A stretch of 45,226 nucleotides of DNA from DATJCV01 sp963707665 (GTDB taxonomy: Bacteria > Pseudomonadota > Gammaproteobacteria > Burkholderiales > Burkholderiaceae_D), in contig CAVPQU010000016.1 in assembly GCA_963707665.1 (NCBI GenBank), positions 1 through 45,226 on the forward strand, written 5' to 3'. Both the position numbers and the translations under genes were made by a program. Positions 24,632 through 34,990 of this stretch are shown one piece after another. Position 1 is the stretch's first letter, and each line of letters begins with the position of its first letter. The notes under the pieces are model-generated. The model made no database searches. It was given only the letters and a program-made list of their open reading frames with translations, and had not been told where the DNA came from.

Positions 24632-25551
24632 CAGACCGTTGTCAGCCAGTGCCGGTATTGCGGGGCGCGGCCGGCAACGATTTCAAAGAACAGCGCCTGC
24701 AGCTTTTCGGTGATCGGGCCGCGATGGCCGGGGCCGATCTGGCGGTTGTCGAGCTCGCGGATCGGCGTCACTTCGGCGGCGGTGCCGGTGAAGAAGGCTT
24801 CGTCGCAGCAATACATCTCGTCGCGCGTGATGCGCTTTTCGATCACGTCGATGCCGAGGTCGCGCGCCATCGTGATCACCGAATCGCGCGTGATGCCGTC
24901 CAGGCAGGAGGCCAGGTCCGGCGTGTACAGCTTGCCGTTCTTGACGATGAAGACGTTTTCGCCGGAGCCTTCGGAGACGAAGCCTTCGGTGTCCAGCAGC
25001 AGCGCTTCGTCGTAGCCGTCGGCCAGCGCTTCCTGGTTGGCCAGGATCGAGTTGATGTAATAGCCGGACGCCTTGGCGCGCACCAGCGAGATGTTGACGT
25101 GATGCCGGGTGAACGACGACACCTTGACGCGGATGCCGTTGGCCATGCCGTCTTCGCCGAGATAGGCGCCCCACGGCCAGGCGGCGATGGCGAGGTGGAT
25201 GGTGTTGCCCTGGGCCGAGACGCCGAGCTTTTCATCGCCGATCCAGGCCAGCGGCCGGATGTAGCAGGATTCCAGCTGGTTCTCGCGCACCACCTGCTTT
25301 TGCGCTTCCATCACCGTTTCCATGTCGAAGGGAATCTTCATCTGGAAGATCTTGGCGGAATTGAACAGCCGCTGCGTGTGTTCCCGCAGCCGGAAGATCG
25401 CGGTGCCGTCCTGCGTCTTGTAGGCGCGCACGCCTTCGAAGACGCCCATGCCGTAGTGCAAGCTGTGGGTCAACACGTGGATCGTGGCATCGCGCCAATC
25501 GATCAGCTTGCCGTCTTTCCAAATTTTTCCGTCGCGATCGGACATGGACAT
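24631..25551 (-). CDS. ilvE: Branched-chain amino acid aminotransferase
   Basis: PLP enzyme (class IV) that transfers amino groups to and from leucine, isoleucine and valine. The 306-residue protein shows LTHSLHYGMGVFEGVRAY, the PLP lysine K160 in SLVRAKASGYYINS, and the phosphate-binding stretch VSEGSGENVFIV followed by GITRDSVI. MSMSDRDGKIWKDGKLIDW is chosen as the start because an acggaga RBS lies 8 bases upstream and the homologous part begins there. The stop overlaps the start of the zinc-finger gene. The gene is divergent from azlCD, branched-chain amino acid exporters, which fits a shared theme. Confidence 0.95.
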   Translation of the reverse strand: MSMSDRDGKIWKDGKLIDWRDATIHVLTHSLHYGMGVFEGVRAYKTQDGTAIFRLREHTQRLFNSAKIFQMKIPFDMETVMEAQKQVVRENQLESCYIRPLAWIGDEKLGVSAQGNTIHLAIAAWPWGAYLGEDGMANGIRVKVSSFTRHHVNISLVRAKASGYYINSILANQEALADGYDEALLLDTEGFVSEGSGENVFIVKNGKLYTPDLASCLDGITRDSVITMARDLGIDVIEKRITRDEMYCCDEAFFTGTAAEVTPIRELDNRQIGPGHRGPITEKLQALFFEIVAGRAPQYRHWLTTV

Positions 25552-25801
25552 CTCGAAATCTCCGTAAATGAAGCGAAGTGCCAATTTTAACGGATTCGGG
25601 CGGCGGCAAAAAATCGCCGGTAGAATACGCCTTCCCGAAAATCGGACCGCTGCACGGCGCGGCTTTCCGGCCGGATTTCAGTCAGCTTGCCACATCGGCA
25701 AGCAGTACCGTACCAACCTCGATCGGCAACGCCCACGGCAAACATGGATAGCGATTTCAGCGGCACGCGGACGGCAACGGCCGGCGGCAGCCATCGATAC
25801 G

Positions 25802-26500
25802 GTGGAACAAAGCGCCTTCCGTGAAGCGTTCAAGCTGTGTGCCGGCGCCATGCTCGGCATCGGCGCTTGGGGCATGGTCACCGGCATGGCGATGGTGAAG
25901 TCCGGCCTGACGGTGTGGCAGGCGCTGGGTATGACGCTGGCCGCGTTCGCCGGTTCGGCGCAACTGGCAGCGCTGCCGCTGATCGCCGCCAATGCACCGA
26001 TCTGGATCGTGTTTGCGACGGCGATGGTCGTGAACTTGCGGTTCGTGATCTTTTCGGCGGCGATCGGGCCGCATTTCGCGCATCTGCCGTGGTATCGGCG
26101 CATCTGGCACGGCTACCTCACCGGTGACCTGACGATGGGCTTTTTTTCACAGCGGTTCCCGGCCTCGACCGTGCACCAGCCGGCTGGCAAGGTCGGTTTT
26201 TTCAACGGCATCGGCTATCCCAACTGGTTTGCGTGGCAGGTCGGATCGATTGCCGGCATCCTGCTCGGCAGCCAGATTCCGGAAAGCTGGAATATCGGTT
26301 TTGCCGGCACGCTGGCCTTGCTGGCGGTGCTGATTCCGCTGACGGTGAATTTGGCCGCGCTGGCCGGCGTCGCGGTGGCCGGTGCCGTGGCGGTGCTGGC
26401 GATCGACCTGCCGTTTCGGCTCGGGCTGCTGCTGGCGGTGGTTCTCGGCATGGTAGCGGCGATGCTGGTGGACGGCGTCTTGTACAAGGAAAAAGCATGA
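25802..26500 (+). CDS. azlC: AzlC family branched-chain amino acid exporter, large subunit
   Basis: A 232-residue inner-membrane protein of the AzlC family (LIV-E), which with AzlD exports branched-chain amino acids. Family features are AMLGIGAWGMVTGMAMVKSG, GSAQLAALPLI, VVNLRFVIFSAAIGPHF, YLTGDLTMGFF and five or more membrane segments. No ATG lies in frame before the family start, so GTG 25802 is used. An ATG at 25745 is in another frame, so a base error between them could hide a longer N-terminus. The stop overlaps the azlD start (ATGA). Confidence 0.82.
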   Translation: MEQSAFREAFKLCAGAMLGIGAWGMVTGMAMVKSGLTVWQALGMTLAAFAGSAQLAALPLIAANAPIWIVFATAMVVNLRFVIFSAAIGPHFAHLPWYRRIWHGYLTGDLTMGFFSQRFPASTVHQPAGKVGFFNGIGYPNWFAWQVGSIAGILLGSQIPESWNIGFAGTLALLAVLIPLTVNLAALAGVAVAGAVAVLAIDLPFRLGLLLAVVLGMVAAMLVDGVLYKEKA

Positions 26501-26820
26501 GCGCGCTGGATGTCTGGCTGACCATCGGTTTCATCACGCTGGCAACCTTCCTGACCAGGAGCTCATTGTTCCTGTTTGGTCACGCAGTCAAGTTTCCGCC
26601 CAGGGTGCAGCATGCGCTGCGCTATGCGCCGGCGGCGGCGCTGGCGGCGATCGTGATCCCGGATTTGTGGCTGGTGAACGGGGCGGCCGGCTTCAGCTGG
26701 GCCAATCCGAAGCTATGGGCCGGGATCGGCGCCACCTTGTTCTTCCTCGGTACGCGCCACATGCTGGGTACCATCATTGTCGGCATGGGCCTGTTTTCGG
26801 TGTTGCGCCTGGCGTTCTAG
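26497..26820 (+). CDS. azlD: AzlD family branched-chain amino acid exporter, small subunit
   Basis: A 107-residue membrane protein with about four segments, the partner of AzlC. The start MSALDVWLTIGFITLATFLTR and the middle PPRVQHALRYAPAAALAAIV are typical of the family. It overlaps azlC by four bases, so the two subunits are probably made in equal amounts. RBS aagga (26486-26490) lies within the end of azlC. No terminator is obvious before pgk, which starts 90 bases later. Confidence 0.88.
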   Translation: MSALDVWLTIGFITLATFLTRSSLFLFGHAVKFPPRVQHALRYAPAAALAAIVIPDLWLVNGAAGFSWANPKLWAGIGATLFFLGTRHMLGTIIVGMGLFSVLRLAF

Positions 26821-26910
26821 CACCCGTCCGCCAGAGCGGCGCGACCGGTTTTTGCCCGGGCGGTAGGGTAAAATGGCGGATTGTCATCCATCCCGTTTTT
26901 TCTGCCCGTG

Positions 26911-28107
<1,197 letters not shown>

Positions 28108-28116
28108 AAGGTCCTC

Positions 28117-29547
28117 ATGCCAAGATCCACCAAAATCGTCGCCACCATCGGTCCCGCCTCCAGCGATCGGGAAACCCTGACGCAAATGATCGAAGCCGGC
28201 GTCGACGTGGTGCGGCTGAATTTTTCGCACGGCAAGGCACAGGATCACATCGAACGCGCGCAACTGGTGCGCGAGGTGGCCACCGCCTGCGGGCGCGAAG
28301 TGGCGATCATGGCCGACATGCAGGGTCCGAAAATCCGCATCGGCAAGTTCGCCGACGGCAAGATCCAGCTGGCCAAGGGCGCTAAATTCATCCTGGATGC
28401 CGACTGCGAGTTGGGCGACCAGCAGCGCGTCGGCCTCGATTACCGGGACTTGCCGCGCGACGTCAAGCACGGCGACGTATTGCTGCTCAACGATGGCCTG
28501 ATCGTGCTGGTGGTCGATCAGGTGCGCGGCAGCGAAATCCAGACCACGGTGCGGATCGGCGGCGAACTGTCCAACAACAAGGGCATCAACCGCCAGGGCG
28601 GCGGCTTGTCGGCGCCGGCGCTGACCGCCAAGGACATGGACGACATCAAGACCGCGATGAGCTTCCAGGCCGACTATCTGGCGATCTCGTTTCCGAAAAG
28701 CGCGACCGACATGGAAATGGCGCGCCAGCTGGCCAACATCGCCGGCGAGCCGTACAAGCACAAGCCGATGATGATCGCCAAGATCGAGCGCGCGGAAGCG
28801 ATCCCGGCGCTGCAGGAAATCCTCGATGCCTCGGACGGCATCATGGTGGCGCGCGGCGACCTGGCGGTGGAAGTCGGCAACGCCGCGGTGCCGGCCTTGC
28901 AAAAACGCATGATCCGCATGGCGCGCGTCTCCAACAAGCTGGCGATTACCGCCACCCAGATGATGGAATCGATGATCGTCAACGCGGTACCGACCCGGGC
29001 CGAAGTGTCGGACGTTGCCAATGCCGTGCTGGACGGCACCGATGCCGTGATGACCTCGGCCGAGACCGCGTCCGGCAAATATCCGATCGAGACCGTGGAA
29101 GCGATGGCGGCGATCTGCCTGGAAGCGGAAAATTCGGAAAACTACAAGCTGAATGGCGATTTCCTGAACGTCGAGTTCGCCCGCATCGACCAGTCGATCG
29201 CCTACGGCGCCTTGTTTACCGCCTACCACCTGAAAGTGAAGGCCATCGCGGCGCTGACCGATTCCGGTTCGACCGCGCTGTGGATGAGCCGCCACAACAC
29301 CAGTACCCCGATTTATGCGATGACGCCAAAGCGCTCGACGCAGCGCAAGGCGGCCTTGTTCCGCAACGTGCATACTTTTGAACTGGCCGCCTCCAGCGAT
29401 CGCGACGCAGTACTGAAAGATGCACAGGATTTGCTGTTGGCCAAGGGCGTGGTACAGCGTGGTGACATGATTGTCGTGACCTGGGGCGAGCCGATGGGAC
29501 AGGTTGGCGGCACCAATGCCTTGAAGATCATGCGGATCGCCGAGTGA
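28117..29547 (+). CDS. pyk: Pyruvate kinase
   Basis: Makes pyruvate and ATP from phosphoenolpyruvate. The 476 residues include RSTKIVATIGPASS, VDVVRLNFSHG, the active-site block PMMIAKIERAEA (catalytic Lys), GIMVARGDLAVEVG, and ITATQMMESMIVNAVPTRAE. The C-terminal regulatory domain ends MGQVGGTNALKIMRI. The length is that of a bacterial type II-like enzyme. It starts 9 bases after the pgk stop, with RBS aaaaggtc, so the two genes are co-transcribed. A repeat pair (R6/R7) separates it from fba. Confidence 0.97.
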   Translation: MPRSTKIVATIGPASSDRETLTQMIEAGVDVVRLNFSHGKAQDHIERAQLVREVATACGREVAIMADMQGPKIRIGKFADGKIQLAKGAKFILDADCELGDQQRVGLDYRDLPRDVKHGDVLLLNDGLIVLVVDQVRGSEIQTTVRIGGELSNNKGINRQGGGLSAPALTAKDMDDIKTAMSFQADYLAISFPKSATDMEMARQLANIAGEPYKHKPMMIAKIERAEAIPALQEILDASDGIMVARGDLAVEVGNAAVPALQKRMIRMARVSNKLAITATQMMESMIVNAVPTRAEVSDVANAVLDGTDAVMTSAETASGKYPIETVEAMAAICLEAENSENYKLNGDFLNVEFARIDQSIAYGALFTAYHLKVKAIAALTDSGSTALWMSRHNTSTPIYAMTPKRSTQRKAALFRNVHTFELAASSDRDAVLKDAQDLLLAKGVVQRGDMIVVTWGEPMGQVGGTNALKIMRIAE

Positions 29548-29566
29548 ACCGCTGCTGCGGATTTTT

Positions 29567-29602
29567 TGTCGTTCCCGCGGGTTTAGGCGGGAACCCAGTG
29601 GC
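29567..29602 (+). repeat. Palindromic arm R6
   Basis: TGTCGTTCCCGCGGGTTTAG, then GCGGGAACCCAGTGGC. Forward arm 20 bases after the pyk stop; its partner R7 is 22 bases downstream. Confidence 0.85.
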
Positions 29603-29624
29603 TTTCCTCGACTGAAAGAACTTA

Positions 29625-29658
29625 CGACGCTAGGTTCCCGCCTGCGCGGGAACGACAG
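29625..29658 (-). repeat. Palindromic arm R7
   Basis: CGACGCTAGGTTCCCGCC, tgc, GCGGGAACGACAG. Reverse arm paired with R6. The two arms together could fold into one long hairpin in the pyk-fba transcript. Confidence 0.85.
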
Positions 29659-29749
29659 ATGGGACGTATGCGACGCAACTACGTGGCGGCGCCATCAGTG
29701 GAATATTTTATTTTTTGTCTTTTGATATTTTTTGATTTGGAGAACCATC

Positions 29750-30814
29750 ATGCCTCTCGTATCCATGCGTCAACTGCTCGATCATGCGGCCGAAAACGGC
29801 TACGGTTTGCCGGCCTTCAACGTCAATAACCTGGAGCAGGTGCAGGCCATCATGGCCGCCGCCGATGCGGTCGGCGCGCCGGTCATCATGCAGGCCTCGG
29901 CCGGCGCCCGCAAATATGCCGGCGAAGCCTTCCTGCGGCACCTGATCGAAGCAGCGGTCGAAGCCTATCCGCACATTCCAGTGGTGATGCACCAGGACCA
30001 CGGCCAGTCGCCGGCGGTGTGCATGACCGCGATCCGTTCCGGCTTCACCTCGGTGATGATGGACGGCTCGCTGCAGGCCGACGGCAAGACCGTGGCCGAC
30101 TATGAGTACAACCTGGAAGTGTCGCGCAAGGTGGTCGAGTTCTCGCATGCGATCGGCGTCACGGTCGAAGCCGAGCTGGGTGTGCTCGGTTCGCTGGAAA
30201 CCATGAAGGGCGACAAGGAAGATGGCCACGGCGCCGAGGGCACCATGACGCGCGAGCAACTGCTGACCGACGTCGCGCAAGCCGCCGACTTCGTCAAGCG
30301 CACCCAGTGCGATGCGCTGGCGATTGCGATCGGTACCTCGCACGGCGCCTACAAGTTCACCCGCAAGCCGACCGGCGACATCCTGGCGATCGACCGCATC
30401 AAGGAAATCCACGCACGCATCCCGAACACGCATCTGGTGATGCACGGTTCGTCGTCGGTGCCGCAAGAGCTGTTGGCCGAGATTCGCGAATTCGGCGGCG
30501 ACATGAAGGAAACCTACGGCGTGCCGGTTGAGGAAATCCAGGAAGGGATCAAGCACGGCGTGCGCAAGATCAACATCGATACCGACATCCGGCTGGCGAT
30601 GACCGGCGCGATTCGCCGCTACCTGGGTGAAAACCCGTCCAAATTCGACCCGCGCGACTACCTGAAACCGGCGCGCGAAGCGGCGATGAATATCTGCAAG
30701 GCGCGCTACCTGGCGTTCGGCTGCGAAGGGCAGGCGGCGAAGATCAAGCCGATGACGCTGGAGCAAATGGCGGAGCGCTACCGGAAGGGCGAGCTGGCGC
30801 AGGTGGTGAAGTAA
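29750..30814 (+). CDS. fba: Fructose-bisphosphate aldolase, class II
   Basis: Zinc-dependent aldolase that splits or forms fructose 1,6-bisphosphate. The 354-residue protein starts MPLVSMRQLLDHAAENGYGL and has the catalytic/zinc motif MHQDHGQS (D83, H84), the second signature EAELGVLGSLETMKGD, and the phosphate-binding end VRKINIDTDIRLAMTGAIRR. It belongs to the longer Cbb-type branch found in proteobacteria with the GTMTREQLL segment. RBS ttggaga precedes the chosen ATG; a slightly longer frame from 29732 lacks one. It follows pgk and pyk, and repeats flank it on both sides. Confidence 0.97.
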   Translation: MPLVSMRQLLDHAAENGYGLPAFNVNNLEQVQAIMAAADAVGAPVIMQASAGARKYAGEAFLRHLIEAAVEAYPHIPVVMHQDHGQSPAVCMTAIRSGFTSVMMDGSLQADGKTVADYEYNLEVSRKVVEFSHAIGVTVEAELGVLGSLETMKGDKEDGHGAEGTMTREQLLTDVAQAADFVKRTQCDALAIAIGTSHGAYKFTRKPTGDILAIDRIKEIHARIPNTHLVMHGSSSVPQELLAEIREFGGDMKETYGVPVEEIQEGIKHGVRKINIDTDIRLAMTGAIRRYLGENPSKFDPRDYLKPAREAAMNICKARYLAFGCEGQAAKIKPMTLEQMAERYRKGELAQVVK

Positions 30815-30858
30815 TCGGGGATTCCCGCCCCGTGAAGTAGAAATGTGCATTGCCTACC

Positions 30859-30892
30859 TGTCGTTCCCGCGGGAGGCGGGAACCCAGTGTCG
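30859..30892 (+). repeat. Palindromic arm R8
   Basis: TGTCGTTCCCGCGGGA, then GGCGGGAACCCAGTGTCG. Forward arm, nearly identical to R1 at its outer and inner ends. Confidence 0.85.
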
Positions 30893-30933
30893 TTATTGGC
30901 ACGCTGACTTGGCGGAACGGGATGTCCGGTCGG

Positions 30934-30970
30934 CGAACGCGCTGGGTTCCCGCCTACGCGGGAACGACAG
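30934..30970 (-). repeat. Palindromic arm R9
   Basis: CGAACGCGCTGGGTTCCCGCC, tac, GCGGGAACGACAG. Reverse arm, partner of R8 across 41 bases. Confidence 0.8.
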
Positions 30971-31011
30971 GCACGGTAGGCATCGCGCAACGAGGTGTCG
31001 TCACGGTACGG

Positions 31012-31056
31012 CAACGCTGGGGGAATTGCATGCATTCGCCTACGCGGGAACGACAG
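31012..31056 (-). repeat. Palindromic arm R10, with nested insert
   Basis: CAACGCTGGGGGAATTGCATG, CATTCGCC, tac, GCGGGAACGACAG. Same orientation as R9, so this locus has one forward and two reverse arms. It carries almost the same extra bases (GGAATTGCATGCA) as R5. Confidence 0.75.
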
Positions 31057-31146
31057 ATAAGGCGTGCGCACATCTGAAATAATGAACAGCCCTGCTCCGT
31101 GAAGCGAAGGAGCTGTCGAATCCATAACGCAGCATCCAAATATTGT

Positions 31147-32043
31147 ATGAACAGCCTCTATCAATCCTCCATCAGCTCACTGCCGCTACTCGGCCGCGGC
31201 AAGGTGCGCGACAACTATGCGGTCGGCGACGACAAGATCCTGATCGTCACCAGCGACCGCCTGTCCGCCTTCGATGTCGTGATGAACGAACCGATCCCCG
31301 GCAAGGGCAAGGTCTTGAACCAGATGTCGGACTTCTGGTTCAGCAAACTGGCCGGCATCGTGCCGAATCACCTGACCGGCATCGCGCCGGAGAGCGTCGT
31401 GCGCGAGGACGAGGTGGCGCAGGTCAAGGGCAGGGCGGTAGTCGCCAAGCGCCTGCAGCCGATCCTGGTGGAGGCGGTGGTGCGCGGCTACATCATCGGT
31501 TCCGGCTGGAAAGACTATCAGGCGACCGGCGCCATCTGCGGCATCGCCTTGCCGCCGGGTCTGCGCCAGGCCGACAAGCTGGCGCAGCCGATCTTCACCC
31601 CGGCCGCCAAGGCCGATCTGGGCGAGCATGACGAAAATATCAGCTTCGAGGAGATGGAACGGCGCATCGGCAAGGAACTGGCGGCCAGCATGCGCGACAT
31701 CAGCATCAGGCTGTACCAGACCGCGGCCGACTATGCGGCAACGCGCGGCATCATCATCGCCGACACCAAATTCGAGTTCGGCCTCGACGACAACGGCGTG
31801 CTGCATTTGATGGACGAGGTGCTGACCGCCGATTCCTCGCGCTTCTGGCCGGCGGATTCCTATACGCCCGGCATGTCGCCGCCGTCGTTCGACAAGCAGT
31901 TCGTGCGCGACTATCTGGAGACGCTCTCCGACTGGAACAAGACGGCGCCGGCGCCGGCGCTGCCGGCCGATGTGATCGAGAAGACCGGCGCCAAATACCG
32001 CGAGGCATTGGAGCGCCTGACTGGCGCCACGCTGAAAGACTGA
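31147..32043 (+). CDS. purC: SAICAR synthetase
   Basis: Phosphoribosylaminoimidazole-succinocarboxamide synthase, a step of purine synthesis that joins aspartate to CAIR. The 298-residue protein shows GRGKVRDNYAVGDDKILIVTSDRLSAFDVV at the start, VEAVVRGYIIGSGWKDY, GIIIADTKFEFG and DSSRFWP, and is the longer type common in betaproteobacteria. MNSLYQSSISSLPLLG is the start by alignment; the frame continues 16 codons upstream without homology. It leads the purC-purE-purK set, with purE 11 bases after it. Confidence 0.96.
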   Translation: MNSLYQSSISSLPLLGRGKVRDNYAVGDDKILIVTSDRLSAFDVVMNEPIPGKGKVLNQMSDFWFSKLAGIVPNHLTGIAPESVVREDEVAQVKGRAVVAKRLQPILVEAVVRGYIIGSGWKDYQATGAICGIALPPGLRQADKLAQPIFTPAAKADLGEHDENISFEEMERRIGKELAASMRDISIRLYQTAADYAATRGIIIADTKFEFGLDDNGVLHLMDEVLTADSSRFWPADSYTPGMSPPSFDKQFVRDYLETLSDWNKTAPAPALPADVIEKTGAKYREALERLTGATLKD

Positions 32044-32054
32044 AGAGGGCTGAG

Positions 32055-32561
32055 ATGACGACGCAAGCGCAGGCAGGCGCGCCCCTGGTGGGCGTGGTGA
32101 TGGGATCTTCTTCCGACTGGGAAGTGATGCAGCACGCAGTCGCGCTGCTGAAGGAGTTTGGCGTGGCGCACGAGGCACAAGTGATTTCGGCGCACCGGAT
32201 GCCGGACCAGATGTTCGCCTATGCGGAAGGCGCGCGCGAGCGCGGCCTGCGCGCCATCATCGCCGGCGCTGGCGGAGCTGCCCATCTGCCCGGCATGCTG
32301 GCCGCCAAGACCATCGTCCCGGTGCTGGGCGTGCCGGTGCCATCGAAGTATCTGCGCGGCGAGGATTCGCTGCTGTCCATCGTGCAAATGCCGAAGGGCA
32401 TTCCGGTCGCTACCTTCGCCATCGGCGAAGCCGGCGCCGCCAATGCCGCCCTGATGGCGGTCGCGATGCTGGCGGCAGGCGACCAGGCGCTGGCGGCGCG
32501 CCTGCAGGAGTTCCGCATCGCCCAAACCGGGCAGGCGCAAGCCATGACCTTGCCGGCATGA
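32055..32561 (+). CDS. purE: N5-CAIR mutase
   Basis: Class I PurE that moves the carboxyl group of N5-CAIR to give CAIR. The 168-residue protein has VMGSSSDWEVM (16-25), SAHRMPD (45-51) with the catalytic His, and IIAGAGGAAHLPGMLA and VPVPSKYLRGEDSLLSIVQMP. RBS gagggctgag lies before the ATG. Length and motifs agree with the bacterial single-domain form that works with PurK, whose gene begins 7 bases downstream. Confidence 0.97.
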   Translation: MTTQAQAGAPLVGVVMGSSSDWEVMQHAVALLKEFGVAHEAQVISAHRMPDQMFAYAEGARERGLRAIIAGAGGAAHLPGMLAAKTIVPVLGVPVPSKYLRGEDSLLSIVQMPKGIPVATFAIGEAGAANAALMAVAMLAAGDQALAARLQEFRIAQTGQAQAMTLPA

Positions 32562-32568
32562 TGTTCGA

Positions 32569-33850
32569 ATGAGCTTGCAATTGAGTGACCTAGCTTTCAA
32601 TCCGTCGGCAGCGCCCGCCACCTGGCTGGGCGTGATGGGGGGCGGCCAGCTCGGCCGCATGTTCTGTCCATGCCGCGCAGGCAATGGGCTACAAGGTCGC
32701 GGTGCTGGAGCCGGCGCGCGACTGCCCGGCGGGCCATGCCGCCGATCATCTGCTGGCGGCTGGCTACGAAGACCGCGCGGCGCTGGCGGCACTGGCGCAA
32801 CAATGCTCGGCGGTGACCACCGAATTCGAGAACGTGCCGGCCGCAAGCCTGGCATTTTTGGCGCGGGATAGTTTTGTCGCGCCTGCCGCCGCTTGTGTCT
32901 CGATCGCGCAGGACCGTGCCGCGGAAAAGCGCTTCTTCACTGAATGCGCGCCGCTCTCGGAGGTGCTGCCGGCGCCGCATTGTCTGATCGCGTCGGCGGC
33001 GGACATCGATGCCGCGGACCAAGCCTTGCTGCCCGGCATCCTGAAAACCGTGCGGCTCGGCTACGACGGCAAGGGCCAGGCGCGCGTCAAGACCGGCGCC
33101 GAACTGCGCGCCGCCTTCGCTGCGATGGGCGAGGTGCCGTGCGTGCTGGAACAGATGCTGCCGCTGGCCTATGAAATCTCGGTGCTGGCCGCGCGCGGCG
33201 CAGACGGCCAGTCGGTGGTCTACCCGATTGCGGAAAACGTGCACCGCGACGGCATCCTGCTGACCACCACCGTGCCCAGTCCCAATGTCAGCGCCGATTG
33301 CGCGCAGCGGGCGCAGGCGGCGGCGCTGGCGCTGATCGCCCGGCTCGGCTATGTGGGCGTGCTGTGCATCGAATTCTTCGTGCTGCAGGATGGTTCGCTG
33401 GTGGTCAACGAGATGGCGCCGCGTCCGCACAACAGCGGTCACTACAGCATCGATGCCTGCGTCACCAGCCAGTTCGCGCAGCAGGTGCGGGCGATGGCAC
33501 GCCTGCCGCTGGGCGACGCGCGCCAGCATTCGCCGGCGGTGATGCTGAACATTCTGGGCGACATCTGGTTCGAAGGCGCTGCCGGTGCCGCGCGCGAACC
33601 GGCATGGGATCAGGTGCTGGCGCTGCCGGGCGCCAACCTGCATCTATACGGCAAGCGCGAAGCGAGGCGCGGCCGCAAGATGGGGCATGTCACCTTCGTC
33701 GCGCCGACGCTGGAAGAGGCGCAGGACAACCTGCGGCGGGCCTGCCGCGTGCTCGGCATCGCCCTGGAGTTTCCTGATGAAGTGGTTGCCGCTGCCGGCT
33801 GCGGCGAGGCCGAATGCGGCAAAAATGATGGTGAACGGCCCATGCCATGA
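32569..33850 (+). CDS. purK: N5-CAIR synthetase (one frameshift)
   Basis: ATP-grasp enzyme that carboxylates AIR with bicarbonate. The start LGVMGGGQLGRMF is followed, after a frame change near 32667, by HAAQAMGYKVAVLEPARDCP. The DNA reads TTCTGTCCATGCC where TTC TGC CAT GCC is expected, so one extra T is present. Downstream motifs are TTEFENVPA, TVRLGYDGKGQARV, AYEISVLAARGADG, NEMAPRPHNSGHYSIDAC and LHLYGKREARRGRKMGH. The joined length of about 427 is slightly long because of a variable tail. A break in purK alone, with purC and purE intact, argues for a sequence error. Confidence 0.93.
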
Positions 33851-33865
33851 TGTCTTGGTGTTTGC

Positions 33866-33926
33866 ATACTCCAGGATACTGATCGTTATGCCGCGCCTCG
33901 AATAACGCGATTTTCAACATACTCCA
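33866..33926 (+). repeat. ATACTCC paired repeat, copy E5
   Basis: ATACTCCA (33866-33873) and ATACTCCA (33919-33926), both perfect, 53 bases start to start. The pair fills the gap between purK (stop 33850) and rfbA (start 33930), so the second motif lies 3 bases before the rfbA ATG. Confidence 0.65.
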
Positions 33927-33929
33927 TCT

Positions 33930-34819
33930 ATGACCCAGGATCGCAAAGGCATCATCCTGGCCGGCGGCTCCGGCACCCGGCTCTACCCGGTGACGATGTC
34001 GGTCTCCAAGCAATTGCTGCCGGTGTACGACAAGCCGATGATCTACTATCCGCTTTCCACGCTGATGCTGGCCGGCATCCGCGAGATCCTGATCATCTCG
34101 ACGCCGCAAGACACGCCGCGCTTCGAGGAATTGCTGGGCGATGGCCGCCAGATGGGGACTGAGCCTGAGTTACGCGGTGCAGCCAAGTCCGGATGGCCTG
34201 GCGCAAGCCTTCATCATTGGCCGTGACTTCATCGCCGGGTCACCTTCGGCGCTGATCCTCGGCGACAATATTTATTACGGCCACGACTTCGAGCGGCAAT
34301 TGTGCGCCGCGTCGGCCCGCGACGAGGGTTCCACGGTGTTTGCCTATCATGTGCTGGATCCCGAGCGCTATGGCGTGGTGGAATTCGACGCCGCCCGCCA
34401 CGCCGTCAGCATTGAAGAAAAACCGCTCAAGCCGAAATCGAATTACGCTGTCACCGGCCTGTATTTTTACGACAAGCAGGTGTGCGACATCGCTGCCGGC
34501 ATCCGGCCTTCCGCGCGCGGCGAACTGGAAATCACCGACGTCAACCGCGCTTATTTGCAACGCAATCAATTGAACGTCGAATTGATGGGGCGCGGCATGG
34601 CGTGGCTGGATACCGGCACCCATGAATCGCTGCTCGACGCCAGCCAGTTCATCGCCACCATCGAAAATCGCCAAGGCTTGAAAATCGCCTGCCCGGAAGA
34701 AATCGCCTATCGAAAAGGCTATATCGATGGCGGCTCAGCTGGAAGCGCTGGCGCAGCCGCTGAAGAAAAATGGTTATGGCCGCTACCTGCTGCAACTGCT
34801 TGAAAACAAGGCGTTTTGA
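33930..34819 (+). CDS. rfbA: Glucose-1-phosphate thymidylyltransferase (two frameshifts)
   Basis: Makes dTDP-glucose, the first step to dTDP-L-rhamnose. Nucleotide-binding motif GIILAGGSGTRLYPVT, then SVSKQLLPVYDKPMIYYPLS, LILGDNIYYGHDF, YGVVEFD, EEKPLKPKSNYAVTGLYFYD, RGELEITDVN and GMAWLDTGTHESLLDAS. Frame changes occur at about 34152 (extra A between CGCCAG and TGGGG) and 34728 (extra G after ATCGAT). With both removed, the protein ends QLEALAQPLKKNGYGRYLLQ and is about 295 residues, the normal length. No conventional RBS is seen at ATG 33930, where repeat E5 occupies the upstream bases. Confidence 0.94.
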
Positions 34820-34990
34820 TGGTGAGCATGAAGGCCAAGCGACGGCCGCGCCTGCAATCGATCGCCGCAATGTTGCACCGCTGGTAGCAGCGTCCCATCG
34901 TGTGCTGCTATGCCAACCACAGTGAAGAGTGAGGGAACAGCAAGACGTATGATTGCCACTCATGCCGCACCACAAACCTGAACCATCCCC

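Larger units (their letters stand above)
30815..31146. other. Intergenic region fba-purC, filled with repeat arms
   Basis: About 330 bases; roughly half are the arms R8, R9 and R10. The remaining sequence before purC shows no gene. purC either has a promoter in the last 90 bases, which I could not define, or is read through from fba across the hairpins. Confidence 0.7.

Noticed and set aside
26858..26867. GGCGGTAGGG resembling an ops/JUMPStart element
   Set aside because: It lies before pgk, far from the polysaccharide genes, and only part of the element matches; chance similarity is likely.
29567..31056. A CRISPR array formed by the repeated GTTCCCGC...GCGGGAAC units
   Set aside because: The units alternate in orientation, have unequal spacing, and lie at separate loci with no cas genes. 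They are inverted repeats, not a direct-repeat array.
30843..31082. Small proteins encoded in the repeat region between fba and purC
   Set aside because: The translations consist of the repeat arms themselves (for example stretches like SRVGGNP and VPAYAGTT), a well-known source of false gene calls.
34820..34990. A remnant of rfbC or rfbB between rfbA and rfbD
   Set aside because: None of the three frames on either strand shows epimerase or dehydratase motifs; only a 22-codon meaningless frame is present.
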